DNA of 64,000 nucleotides from the NCBI GenBank assembly GCA_965205365.1, contig CBDBGT010000005.1, positions 735,961 to 799,960 on the forward strand, read 5' to 3'. The notes beneath the pieces are model-generated. The model saw only the letters and a program-made list of their open reading frames with translations. It was not told where the DNA came from and made no database searches. The position numbers and the translations under genes were made by a program. Of this stretch, positions 44,957-52,715 are shown piece after piece. How positions within the stretch are numbered: position 1 is the stretch's first letter; each line of letters begins with the position of its first letter. Source of the stretch: JALZUR01 sp965205365 (GTDB taxonomy: Bacteria; Bdellovibrionota; Bdellovibrionia; Bdellovibrionales; UBA1609).

Positions 44957-45762
44957 GAAAAAAGCTTTGAAAGTTTGTTTAGTGACTCTTGGGCTTTAGT
45001 TTTTGTTTTTATATAGCTGCTATATGGAATTCCAGCCTCAGCACTCATTCCTATTTTAGGGTCAAAAGGAATTTTAAACAAATAAGGTACAGCGTAGTTT
45101 TGGGTAAGTTCATTGATTTTGCCTTCAGGGAAGAGTCTTAAGCTTTCACCATTAGGACTCTCAAATTCTGACATATTTTCAATTAAGCATTTAACAGGTG
45201 CTCCAATTTGCTTAAACATCATAATTGCTTTTTTAACTTCGGTTAAAGCAAGAGATTGTGGTGTAGACACAACTACGGCGCTATGAATTGGAGTTTTTTG
45301 CCCAAGGGTTAGAGCTATATCTCCAGTTCCAGGAGGCAAATCAACAATAAGATAATCAAGCTCTCCCCAATGAACATCATGAAGAAACTGATCCAACGCT
45401 TTAAAAAGCATAGGTCCTCTCCAGATAACAGGCTGGTCTTCGTCTATTAAAAACCCCATACTCATTAACTTCACACCAAAACGAAGAAAAGGCTTTATTT
45501 TTCCAGCCTCAGTCATATGAGGCCTTTGCTCTAAACATCCAAAAAGAGAGGGCAGGCTTGGGCCGTAAATATCACCATCTAACAGGCCCACAGAAAAGTT
45601 TTTTTGTGCAAGTGTGACAGCAAGGTTTGAGCTTATAGTGCTTTTTCCAACACCGCCTTTTCCAGATCCAACGGCAATAACTTTTCTTATTCCAGGAATT
45701 TTTCTTTGTTGGTCAAAAGGGTTCATAAGGCTCCAATAGTTGTGAGTCAAAAGTACAGTCAT
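44953..45762 (-). CDS. mrp: Mrp/ApbC-type Fe-S cluster carrier ATPase
   Basis: The protein (269 residues from the first ATG) is a P-loop ATPase of the Mrp/NBP35 group. It has a deviant Walker A GSGKGGVGKST, GLLDGDIYGPSLP, VIWRGPMLFKALDQFL, DYLIVDLPPGTGDI and VVVSTPQSLALTEV. The C-terminal CxxC used for bridging clusters in many members is not seen. The segment where it usually lies reads LIENMSEFESPNGESLRLFP. An N-terminal DUF59 domain is also absent. A second ATG at 45726 has GGAGCCTT just upstream and may be the true start (257 residues). It would load Fe-S clusters onto target proteins in the cytoplasm. Confidence 0.93.
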   Translation of the reverse strand: MTVLLTHNYWSLMNPFDQQRKIPGIRKVIAVGSGKGGVGKSTISSNLAVTLAQKNFSVGLLDGDIYGPSLPSLFGCLEQRPHMTEAGKIKPFLRFGVKLMSMGFLIDEDQPVIWRGPMLFKALDQFLHDVHWGELDYLIVDLPPGTGDIALTLGQKTPIHSAVVVSTPQSLALTEVKKAIMMFKQIGAPVKCLIENMSEFESPNGESLRLFPEGKINELTQNYAVPYLFKIPFDPKIGMSAEAGIPYSSYIKTKTKAQESLNKLSKLFS

Positions 45763-45808
45763 TTGGTAGCGTATTGTCCTAGAAAATACAATCTGATATT
45801 GTTATAGG

Positions 45809-46171
45809 GTGCCAGAGCAATTAAAAATTGGATTTTATATTACTCTTACTTTAGTGTGCTTTCTTTTGTATAAAAAAAAGAAGCTTCGCCCAACTCAGTT
45901 AAATTTAAATGGTTTTAAAAATGGATTTAAAAAAAAAATGGTTTCTGGTATTCGCAAGGTTGTAGCGGAGGTGGTTGAGGAGGCTCCTGAATGTAATAGG
46001 ACTAGTGTATTTACCTATGAAGGGGAAAGGTATGATGCTTTAAAAGTATTTAATTTGCCTTTGGGGGCGAGTTTATTAGAAATTAAAAGTGCTTACGCAT
46101 ATAAAGTTAAAGAAGATTTAGAAAATAAAAGTTTTTATACCAAGGCTTATGAACATTTAATTAGAAAATAA
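45809..46171 (+). CDS. Membrane-anchored J-domain-like protein without HPD
   Basis: The 120 residues start with a membrane helix (IGFYITLTLVCFLLY) and a basic stretch (KKKKLRPTQ). The C-terminal 55 residues look like a shortened J domain: YDALKVFNLPLGASLLEIKSAY, with the AYxxKVKEDLENKSF helix after it. The HPD motif between the second and third helices is missing, so DnaK stimulation is unlikely. The GTG start lacks a strong ribosome binding site. It is divergent from mrp and overlaps by 15 bases the end of the convergent ydjM-like gene. The function is unknown. Confidence 0.6.
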   Translation: MPEQLKIGFYITLTLVCFLLYKKKKLRPTQLNLNGFKNGFKKKMVSGIRKVVAEVVEEAPECNRTSVFTYEGERYDALKVFNLPLGASLLEIKSAYAYKVKEDLENKSFYTKAYEHLIRK

Positions 46172-47356
46172 AACATCTTTTCTTGGTGGTGTCCATGGAG
46201 AGGAGAGAATAGGGCAGTCTTCCTTAGCGCTTAGGTTTAAATGAGCAAAGCCCTTTTTTGATCTAATAGAGTACCTTAAATCATGTAAAGTTTTTTTAAA
46301 AAAGAATGGAACTCTTGCGTAGGTGAACCAGGCGGCTGTTTTGCAATTTAAAGAGTAGGCGTTTTTTAAGGTTTGAATAGGCTGAGTGTATAGGCCGTTA
46401 TACTTAATATGGTCAGTATTTTTTAATTTTAGATTTGGTAAAACCCCATCACGGCTTTTTAATAGAGGGCAGGATTTTAAAAAAAATTTTAAAGGAGAGT
46501 AGACTCCTGAGTAAACACGGTACTGGCTTTTATTTATAAAAGTTCCTAGAAAACGCCAACACATAAAATTTGATGGAAGTGGGGACGTTTTAATGTCTAT
46601 AAGCTTATAGCCTTTGGCAAGCTTAGAGAGGGAGAGTTTTAAGTTAGTTTTAGTGTGTGTACTTTGTAGGGCAAAAATACATATAATTAAAAGAGAAAAA
46701 ATGAGTCCTTCTTTAGCAATTCTTAAAAGAGTTTTATTTTTTAAATAGAAAAATAAAAATATTGAAAATAAAGATACAAAAAAAGTATTTATCCAGCTGC
46801 TAAAACCAATAACACTAAAAATCAGAGGTGAAAATAAAGAAAACCCTAAGAAAAAATATTTAAAGTAACCTCTTTTAATAATATGAAACAAAGAGGTGGC
46901 CACAGTGATCCATAAAAGAGGTTCAATAATGTAGAGTGCGTCGCCATAAAACCACTCATTGTTTATGGGCCAAAAGGGGTGAACACCATATGAGTTCATA
47001 AAGTCTAAACCAATATGTGAGAGGAGCCCAAACGAAATCACTAGGGTTATAGAGGGTAAGGTCTTTAGAGAGAATGATTTTTTAAAAATAAATTTAAAAA
47101 TTAGAAAAATAAAAAGAAATTCTATAAGAACTCCTAAAACAGTGTGTGTATATCCTCTGTGGTTTATTAGGTATCCTAATGATGAGGAATCGACTAATTG
47201 TAGCAGGAGGTCAAAATCTGGAAAATTGCTGGAAAAAGCTGATAGAATATGTAGGTTTCTTCTAAGCTTAGGGTTGTCTCCAGATTTTTTTCTAATTGTT
47301 TGGTAGACGGCTTCAGTGAATAAACCGCCTATGGCTGTGTGGGTGATGTTATCCAT
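46157..47356 (-). CDS. YdjM/DUF457-type membrane-bound metal-dependent hydrolase
   Basis: The 399 residues open with MDNITHTAIGGLFTEA, then NFPDFDLLL, NHRGYTHTVLG and GLLSHIGLDFMNSYGVHPFW. These His/Asp-rich motifs (THT, PDxD, HRGxTHT, HxxxDxxNxYG) define the YdjM family of predicted zinc-dependent membrane hydrolases. About six or seven membrane helices follow each other to residue 235, after which there is a soluble domain of about 160 residues. In E. coli the homologue is LexA-regulated; no LexA box is evident here. Its upstream region holds a large inverted repeat. Confidence 0.88.
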   Translation of the reverse strand: MDNITHTAIGGLFTEAVYQTIRKKSGDNPKLRRNLHILSAFSSNFPDFDLLLQLVDSSSLGYLINHRGYTHTVLGVLIEFLFIFLIFKFIFKKSFSLKTLPSITLVISFGLLSHIGLDFMNSYGVHPFWPINNEWFYGDALYIIEPLLWITVATSLFHIIKRGYFKYFFLGFSLFSPLIFSVIGFSSWINTFFVSLFSIFLFFYLKNKTLLRIAKEGLIFSLLIICIFALQSTHTKTNLKLSLSKLAKGYKLIDIKTSPLPSNFMCWRFLGTFINKSQYRVYSGVYSPLKFFLKSCPLLKSRDGVLPNLKLKNTDHIKYNGLYTQPIQTLKNAYSLNCKTAAWFTYARVPFFFKKTLHDLRYSIRSKKGFAHLNLSAKEDCPILSSPWTPPRKDVLFSN

Positions 47357-47427
47357 TTTTTGCCTTTGTAATAAAAGATATGTAGGGCGATAAGAAAATT
47401 GTCATAAAAACAGTGAGGAGTTTAAAT

Positions 47428-47500
47428 AAAATAGGAGTTTTTATAATCAAAAAATTTTTTGTATTTAAAAACTGTATTTTCAAAATAAAACTCCTTATTT
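47428..47500. repeat. Inverted repeat upstream of the ydjM-like gene
   Basis: AAATAGGAGTTTTTAT (47428-47443) pairs with ATAAAACTCCTTATTT (47485-47500) with one base difference each way. The 41-base AT-rich spacer has no coding frame. The gap 47357-47805 contains nothing else I recognise. It could be a small non-autonomous element or a regulatory structure. Confidence 0.5.
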
Positions 47501-47805
47501 ATGGGTGACCACTTCATTAGGTTGTAGAAATTAAATTTAAATGTAGTGACTTAGGCTTGAGTGTGCAACTTCTAAAAAAAGCTGACAGCTAGATGCTCTA
47601 AGAGTTAAAAAATAGAGGTTCACTGTAAAGTGTTTTTTTAAACTTCCCATTTAAGACTTTAGTCTTAAAAAGTTTAAATTCTAAGTGTAAGTCTTATAGA
47701 ATATTTAAGGTAATTCTAGGGCCTAGTTTTTAGAAAGAATTCTTGCTAGGTCTAGTTACTGTTGTTATGACCCATATACTACAGCTTAAGGTCTAGGAGT
47801 CTATA

Positions 47806-48394
47806 ATGGTGCATTTCAATCGTTCAATCGTTATTATTTTCAATTGTCGTAGTAAGTTTAGTAAGCTGTAGTAGTTTTAAAAAAAAGCAAACTGCCGTTA
47901 ATGTTGGTGGTGACCATAGTGCAATTTCTGCTCTTAAAAATCTTATTCAAACAGCCAAAGGTGGTCTAGGAGCAAGAAGTATTGCTCAAAAGTTAAAAAA
48001 CCTAACTCCTGCTACAGTTGATGTAAATACAGGGAAAGTGATTTCTTTTAAACCAGGGAGAGGTATTATTGGATGGGGAACAGAAGGGGAGGTTCCTTTC
48101 TATAGCGTGAGCTTAAGTAAAGATGGAAACATGCTGGCTGTTGGAGTACCTCGTGAGTCCAACAGTGCAAGTGGTGTTAATGCAAGTCGGGATAAGGATT
48201 TCGCAGCCAAGGGGTCAGGTGCTGTGTATGTGTTTACTCGTAAAGATGGAGTTTGGGTACAGCAAGATTATGTTAAGGCTAACGATATAAATGATCTTCA
48301 GGGTTTAACTGTGAGTTTAAGTGGTGATGGAAACACCTTGGCTAGTAGCCGGGTTAATCAGCCAATATTAAAAAAGAAACAACATCAAAAATAG
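47806..48394 (+). pseudogene. FG-GAP/integrin-repeat lipoprotein, frameshifted and truncated
   Basis: AGGAG lies six bases before the ATG at 47806, which starts MVHFNRSIVII. The frame then ends at a nearby stop. One base off, the signal peptide continues (IVVVSLVSCSS), with a lipobox Cys, then GLGARSIAQKLKNLTPATVD and one FG-GAP-type repeat: YSVSLSKDGNMLAVGVP, GSGAVYVFTRKDGVWVQQDY and SLSGDGNTLAS. Deleting one T in the ATTATTTTC run restores a single frame. The gene then stops after about one repeat, where full-length relatives have several. Such lipoproteins are probably displayed on the surface as beta-propellers. Confidence 0.8.
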
Positions 48395-48518
48395 AATTTG
48401 TTCCAAAGCAATGTATGAGGTGGTTTCAGTAGAGAAACATCCTTTGGAATATAAAAACTAAGTCTTTGTAAAGCCTTTTATGGGAGAACTGAGAGGCTTA
48501 AAGACCCTATAGAAGTCT

Positions 48519-48571
48519 TAAGGTGGGGCCCTTTATTTATCCAGGTCCAAGAAAAAGTCTTTATTGAGGTT
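48519..48571. repeat. Degenerate solo IS982-type end
   Basis: TAAGGTGG, TTTATTTATCCAGGTCC and AAGAAAAAGTC, ending TTGAGGTT, align with the IS982 right end at 4600-4651 and with 14262-14321. The CGAACTCGGG core has decayed to TTTATTGAGG. It lies between the broken FG-GAP gene and its gutted second copy. Confidence 0.5.
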
Positions 48572-48576
48572 ATCTA

Positions 48577-48675
48577 ATTGTATTAAGCTTTGTAGGTTTT
48601 AGCAGTTTAAAAAAAATGCAAACAGCCACAGGTGGCTTAGAAATAAGAAGCATGATTTATGAGTTAGATGACTAA
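48577..48675 (+). pseudogene. Gutted second copy of the FG-GAP lipoprotein 5' end
   Basis: The plus strand reads LSFVGFSSLKKMQTATGGLE, then IRSMIYELDD and a stop. This parallels LVSCSSFKKKQTA and AKGGLGARSIAQKL of the gene at 47806, with about 60 bases deleted between the two parts and the lipobox Cys lost. The rest of the gap to 49021 shows no gene. Confidence 0.6.
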
Positions 48676-49021
48676 GTGGCTGCTAGGTTTTTTTATCTTT
48701 AGCAAAACTTGTTTGAGTGTATTTAAACTTGTATTTTTAAATTTCAACGTCAAGATTAATTTAAAGTTTTTTTACTACCTTAGTCAGTACTGCTCTTAGG
48801 CTTTAAACATTTTAGACCTTAAGCCTTAGAGCACGTCTAACTTACCATAGGCCTTAAATTTTTATGAAAGTCTAGTTTTAGTATTGAGTGTTTGGTAGAA
48901 AAAAACTTTAAAGATAAAATTTTTTTTAAGATATTAGAGGTGAGTCGTTTTAGTTTTATTGTTACTAAATCTAGGCTTAAGAGTTTACCCTAGTATGAAT
49001 TAAAAATTCAAGGGAGATGAT

Positions 49022-50797
49022 ATGAAAAATTTATTTTTACTCGCTTTTACGATTCTTAACCTTATGGGTTGTAGTAATGGAACTACTAAAGCTTTAAATG
49101 ATGGCCCTTCAACTATTCAGGATCCTGTAACTAGAGAAGATTTGACTTTAAATGATCTACTTCTTATAACAGAATTTAACGCAGAAAATTATGAAGTAAG
49201 TGGTAACTGTGATGATTTTTCTGGATATGTTACAGTTACAGTTGGAACAGTGACCGAGTTAACCCCGTGTTTTCTAGGTGAGTATTTGGCAGTTTTAGAT
49301 ATAAGCTCTTTAGAGGGTACTTTAATACCAGTTACTGTAAAGCAGATCATTGGAAACTCTGTTAGCAAAACCCTTATAAATGATCAGGTTGCAATAGCTA
49401 GAGCGCCAACAATAGTAGATCAGAGTTTAACTAATGGATTAAGTATAGAGGTATTGGTAACGTGTGCTGAAGTTGGAGAAGTGGTGACTTTTGAAAATAG
49501 TTCTTTAGAGCCAAACTTACAAACCTATACTTGTGTTGGAACTACACCAGTAAGGGTAGAATTAAACTTCTTAGTAGGGCAGGAAACTTCAGATCCAAAT
49601 TTGGTTATGGTAAGCTCTGTAGATATAAATGGAAACGAAACAGAGGAAAGCACTGAATTTAACTTACCAATAGATAATGTGGCCCCAAGAGTAGCTGTTC
49701 AAGCACTCTCAAGGGTAAGTAGTAGTGATCGTAATCAAAGGACTTTTAGTATAACTGTAGAGGATGAAAATGAGCGCTATCCTTTTACGGTGACATCTGA
49801 CTCAGGAACAGTAAGTTCTGATCCATGTCTTCAAAGTCCATGTGACGTCATTGTAACGGGAGCAGACGTAGGGACGTTAACTTTAACAGTAGACGCAGGT
49901 GCAGTTACAGATGCAGCTCAAAACTTTAATGTAGGAGCTGTAAGTGCTAGGGTGCCAGTTTGTTCAACAGGCTTTGTACTTGTTCCACCATTAGATGGGT
50001 ATACGAGTGATAATTTTTGCGTGATGAAATATGAGGCAAAAGATGATGGATCTAGTGGGGTTGTTTCAAGAGCCAGTGGTGTACCTCGTATACAAAACTC
50101 TCGTGATGATGCTATTAAAGAATGCCAGGGAATAGGGGAAGGCTATGACCTTATTACCAACGATGAATGGCAAACTTTAGCAAGAAATATTGAGCTTGTA
50201 GAAGACAATTGGTCTGAAACAATAGGTACTTTCTTAAGTACAGGTCACACAGATATGGGCCCTTTTGAGGCTTTAGAGGCCAGTAACGATGACGATATGG
50301 GTTGTATTAATACAGGGCAAACTTGTGACAGTAGTACTTGGCATGGACAAAGGCGAACACACACGTTATCTAATGGAGAAGTTGTTTGGGATATGTCTGG
50401 AAATTATAGTGAATGGGTTAAAGATGACAATACAGTCAATTATGGTAGCAATATAACAGCAATGCATCTACTTACAAGGGAATCACATACAGTTTCAGGA
50501 AGCCTTAGTGGTGGACTAACAACTACTTCTAGGGTTGCTAAAGATCAGTTTGGTTCTACTCTGGACTACACAGATTCAGAAAGGTTTCCAGTTAATACGG
50601 GGGGTTTCGGTTTTGGTAATTTTAATCCTACTGATTCTAATGGTGATACTTTTAGTCAGATTACTCGTGGTAGTTCGTCTTTGACGGGCAATATTAACTC
50701 AGGGATATTTAGTACCAAATTGGATGGACCAGCTATTGTACCCGGTGTTTCTGGAATTGCAGTTCGTTGTGTTTATCGTTTATCTTCTGTAAATTAA
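49022..50797 (+). CDS. Lipoprotein with Ig-like region and FGE-sulfatase-like C-terminal domain
   Basis: The protein has 591 residues. Signal peptide and lipobox: MKNLFLLAFTILNLMGC. Residues about 40-310 are Thr/Val-rich beta repeats, including an Ig-like unit, SDRNQRTFSITVEDENERYP followed by GTLTLTVDAGAVTDAAQNFN. From about 320 a lectin-like fold of the FGE/SUMF1 or DUF1566 kind is visible: NFCVMKYEAKDDG, GEGYDLITNDEWQTLARNIE, VVWDMSGNYSEWVKDD and the terminal GIAVRCVYR. Such domains act as formylglycine-generating enzymes or, more often, as binding modules; no catalytic Cys pair was identified. GGGAGATGAT precedes the ATG. It is probably surface-exposed. Confidence 0.82.
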   Translation: MKNLFLLAFTILNLMGCSNGTTKALNDGPSTIQDPVTREDLTLNDLLLITEFNAENYEVSGNCDDFSGYVTVTVGTVTELTPCFLGEYLAVLDISSLEGTLIPVTVKQIIGNSVSKTLINDQVAIARAPTIVDQSLTNGLSIEVLVTCAEVGEVVTFENSSLEPNLQTYTCVGTTPVRVELNFLVGQETSDPNLVMVSSVDINGNETEESTEFNLPIDNVAPRVAVQALSRVSSSDRNQRTFSITVEDENERYPFTVTSDSGTVSSDPCLQSPCDVIVTGADVGTLTLTVDAGAVTDAAQNFNVGAVSARVPVCSTGFVLVPPLDGYTSDNFCVMKYEAKDDGSSGVVSRASGVPRIQNSRDDAIKECQGIGEGYDLITNDEWQTLARNIELVEDNWSETIGTFLSTGHTDMGPFEALEASNDDDMGCINTGQTCDSSTWHGQRRTHTLSNGEVVWDMSGNYSEWVKDDNTVNYGSNITAMHLLTRESHTVSGSLSGGLTTTSRVAKDQFGSTLDYTDSERFPVNTGGFGFGNFNPTDSNGDTFSQITRGSSSLTGNINSGIFSTKLDGPAIVPGVSGIAVRCVYRLSSVN

Positions 50798-51350
50798 AAA
50801 AAAGACTTGTTCAATGGTAGCTTAAAAGGAAAACTATTTTTACTGAATCAGTTTTTATTTTACGTAGAGTATTTATGAGAACACAAAACTTTTTTTCACA
50901 TTGTTTTAGGTTATGGCGTGAGCAAAAGCACATTGTAAAGAATACAAAAATAGGTGGAGATAATATTAGAGATTGTTAATAATTCATCGAGCTTTTCATA
51001 ATGATAACCAGATAAAGGCAAGACTAGTTATGCCGTTATAGTCCTACCAAGTTGACCATGCCAAACTGCAATGCTTTTAAAGTGCTTAAGTCTTGTAAAA
51101 ATATTCTTAATTAAAGGTTTGTCTTTATAAAGATACCAGCTTTTAGAAGAAGAAAAATACAATATAAAGTTTTAGGCAGTTTTAAATAAAAAAAACAAAG
51201 TAAGCTACTTGTATAAGCTTTAGTCATGGTTGTTTTTAAGAAATCATTTAAGTAAAGCATTTTAATGAAAGAAATAAAGAGATCTTCGTTGCTCAAGGCT
51301 TAAAATAGTGAGAAAAGACTTATAAAGCAAATGATGTTTGGAGGGCTGTT
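50798..51350. other. Intergenic stretch without a recognisable gene
   Basis: This 553-base gap between the lipoprotein gene and glycyl-tRNA synthetase has only short frames. A 61-codon minus-strand frame near 51111-51296 has no ribosome binding site and unlikely composition. The last 20 bases hold the synthetase ribosome binding site (GGAGGG). No T-box-like structure was evident. Confidence 0.5.
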
Positions 51351-52715
51351 TTGGCTGTGCCTACTTTTAGTTCATATGAAAAACTATCTGAAATTGTTTC
51401 TCTTTGTAAGTTAAGGGGTTTTATCTTTCAAAGTAGTGAAATTTATGGAGGTTTAAATTCTTGCTGGGATTATGGTCCCTTAGGTGTTCAGCTTAAAAGA
51501 AATGTAAAACAGCTTTGGTGGAGCCAAATGACCCATAGAATGGATATTGTTGGATTAGATGCCTCAATTTTAATGCACCCAACAACTTGGAAAGCCTCTG
51601 GTCATGCTCAAGGGTTTACGGACCCTTTAGTGGACTGTAAATCATGTAAAGCAAGGTTTAGGCAAGATCATGCTTTAAAAAATCATGAGGGGCTAAATAC
51701 TTGTCCCTCGTGTGGTCTTACAGATCTTACTGAAAAAAGAGATTTTAATTTAATGTTTAAAACAAGTATGGGGCCTGTTGCCAGTGAGGGTTTAGAGGTT
51801 TATTTAAGGCCAGAAACAGCTCAAGGTATTTTTGTAAATTTTGATAATGTGAGGGCTTCTAGTAGAAAAAAACTTCCATTTGGAATAGCACAAATTGGTA
51901 AATCATTTAGGAATGAAATTACTCCAGGAAACTTTGTATTTAGAACCCGTGAGTTTGAACAAATGGAGATGCAATATTTTGTAAGCCCCGGTGAAGACGA
52001 GAAGTGGTTTGATTTTTGGAAGCGAGAAAGGTTTGGTTTTCTTATTCATAATGTAGGTTTAAGAAAAGAAAATATTCGATGGGCTGAGCATGGTTCTAAT
52101 GAGCTTGCTCATTATGCTAAAGCCGCATTTGATATAGAGTTTAAATTTCCTTTTGGTTGGGGTGAATTAGAAGGTGTTCATAATAGGTCTGATTTTGATT
52201 TAAAACAACACCAAGAGTTTTCAGGTAAAAGCTTAGAGTATTTTGATGAAGCAAGTAAGGAAAAATACACTCCCTTTGTTATTGAAACGGCTATTGGTGC
52301 TGACCGCTTAACATTAGCTGTTTTATGCGACTCTATGGTTAAAGAGGTGAATACAGAGGGCAATGAGGTTCGAAATCTTTTTAAGATCAACCCTGTTTTA
52401 GCCCCTTATAAAGCAGCGCTCTTGCCACTTTCAAAAAAAGAACCATTGCAAAAAACGGCCCATAGAATTTTTAAAGAGCTGAGCGGTGTTTGGTCAATTG
52501 ATTATGATGAATCTGGGAGTATTGGAAAGCGTTATAGGAGACAAGATGAAATCGGCACACCATTTTGTATTACAGTAGATTTTGATACTGAAAAAGATCA
52601 AAAAGTAACAGTAAGGCATAGAGACACCATGGTTCAGGAGCGTGTGAGTATGGATAGATTAGAAGAGTTTTTGTTTAAGGGTGTTAAGTCATTTGATGAG
52701 TTTGGAGGGAATTAA
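51351..52715 (+). CDS. glyS: Glycyl-tRNA synthetase (homodimeric type)
   Basis: The 454-residue class II synthetase charges tRNA-Gly. It is the alpha2 type (archaeal/bacterial GlyQS-like), not the E. coli alpha2beta2 type. Signatures: LKLRGFIFQSSEIYGGLNSC followed by WDYGPLG near the start; ASGHAQGFTDPLVDCKSC with a zinc-type Cys set (CKSC, CPSC); RPETAQGIFVNF; motif 2 SFRNEITP; motif 3 GADRLTLAVL; and an anticodon-binding domain at the C-terminus. A TTG start is used with GGAGGG five bases before. Its stop overlaps the ppdK start codon by one base, so the two are coupled. Confidence 0.97.
   Translation: MAVPTFSSYEKLSEIVSLCKLRGFIFQSSEIYGGLNSCWDYGPLGVQLKRNVKQLWWSQMTHRMDIVGLDASILMHPTTWKASGHAQGFTDPLVDCKSCKARFRQDHALKNHEGLNTCPSCGLTDLTEKRDFNLMFKTSMGPVASEGLEVYLRPETAQGIFVNFDNVRASSRKKLPFGIAQIGKSFRNEITPGNFVFRTREFEQMEMQYFVSPGEDEKWFDFWKRERFGFLIHNVGLRKENIRWAEHGSNELAHYAKAAFDIEFKFPFGWGELEGVHNRSDFDLKQHQEFSGKSLEYFDEASKEKYTPFVIETAIGADRLTLAVLCDSMVKEVNTEGNEVRNLFKINPVLAPYKAALLPLSKKEPLQKTAHRIFKELSGVWSIDYDESGSIGKRYRRQDEIGTPFCITVDFDTEKDQKVTVRHRDTMVQERVSMDRLEEFLFKGVKSFDEFGGN

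Noticed and set aside
51111..51296. Minus-strand 61-codon frame upstream of glycyl-tRNA synthetase
   Set aside because: No ribosome binding site, unusual composition, and no similarity to any other protein in the window.
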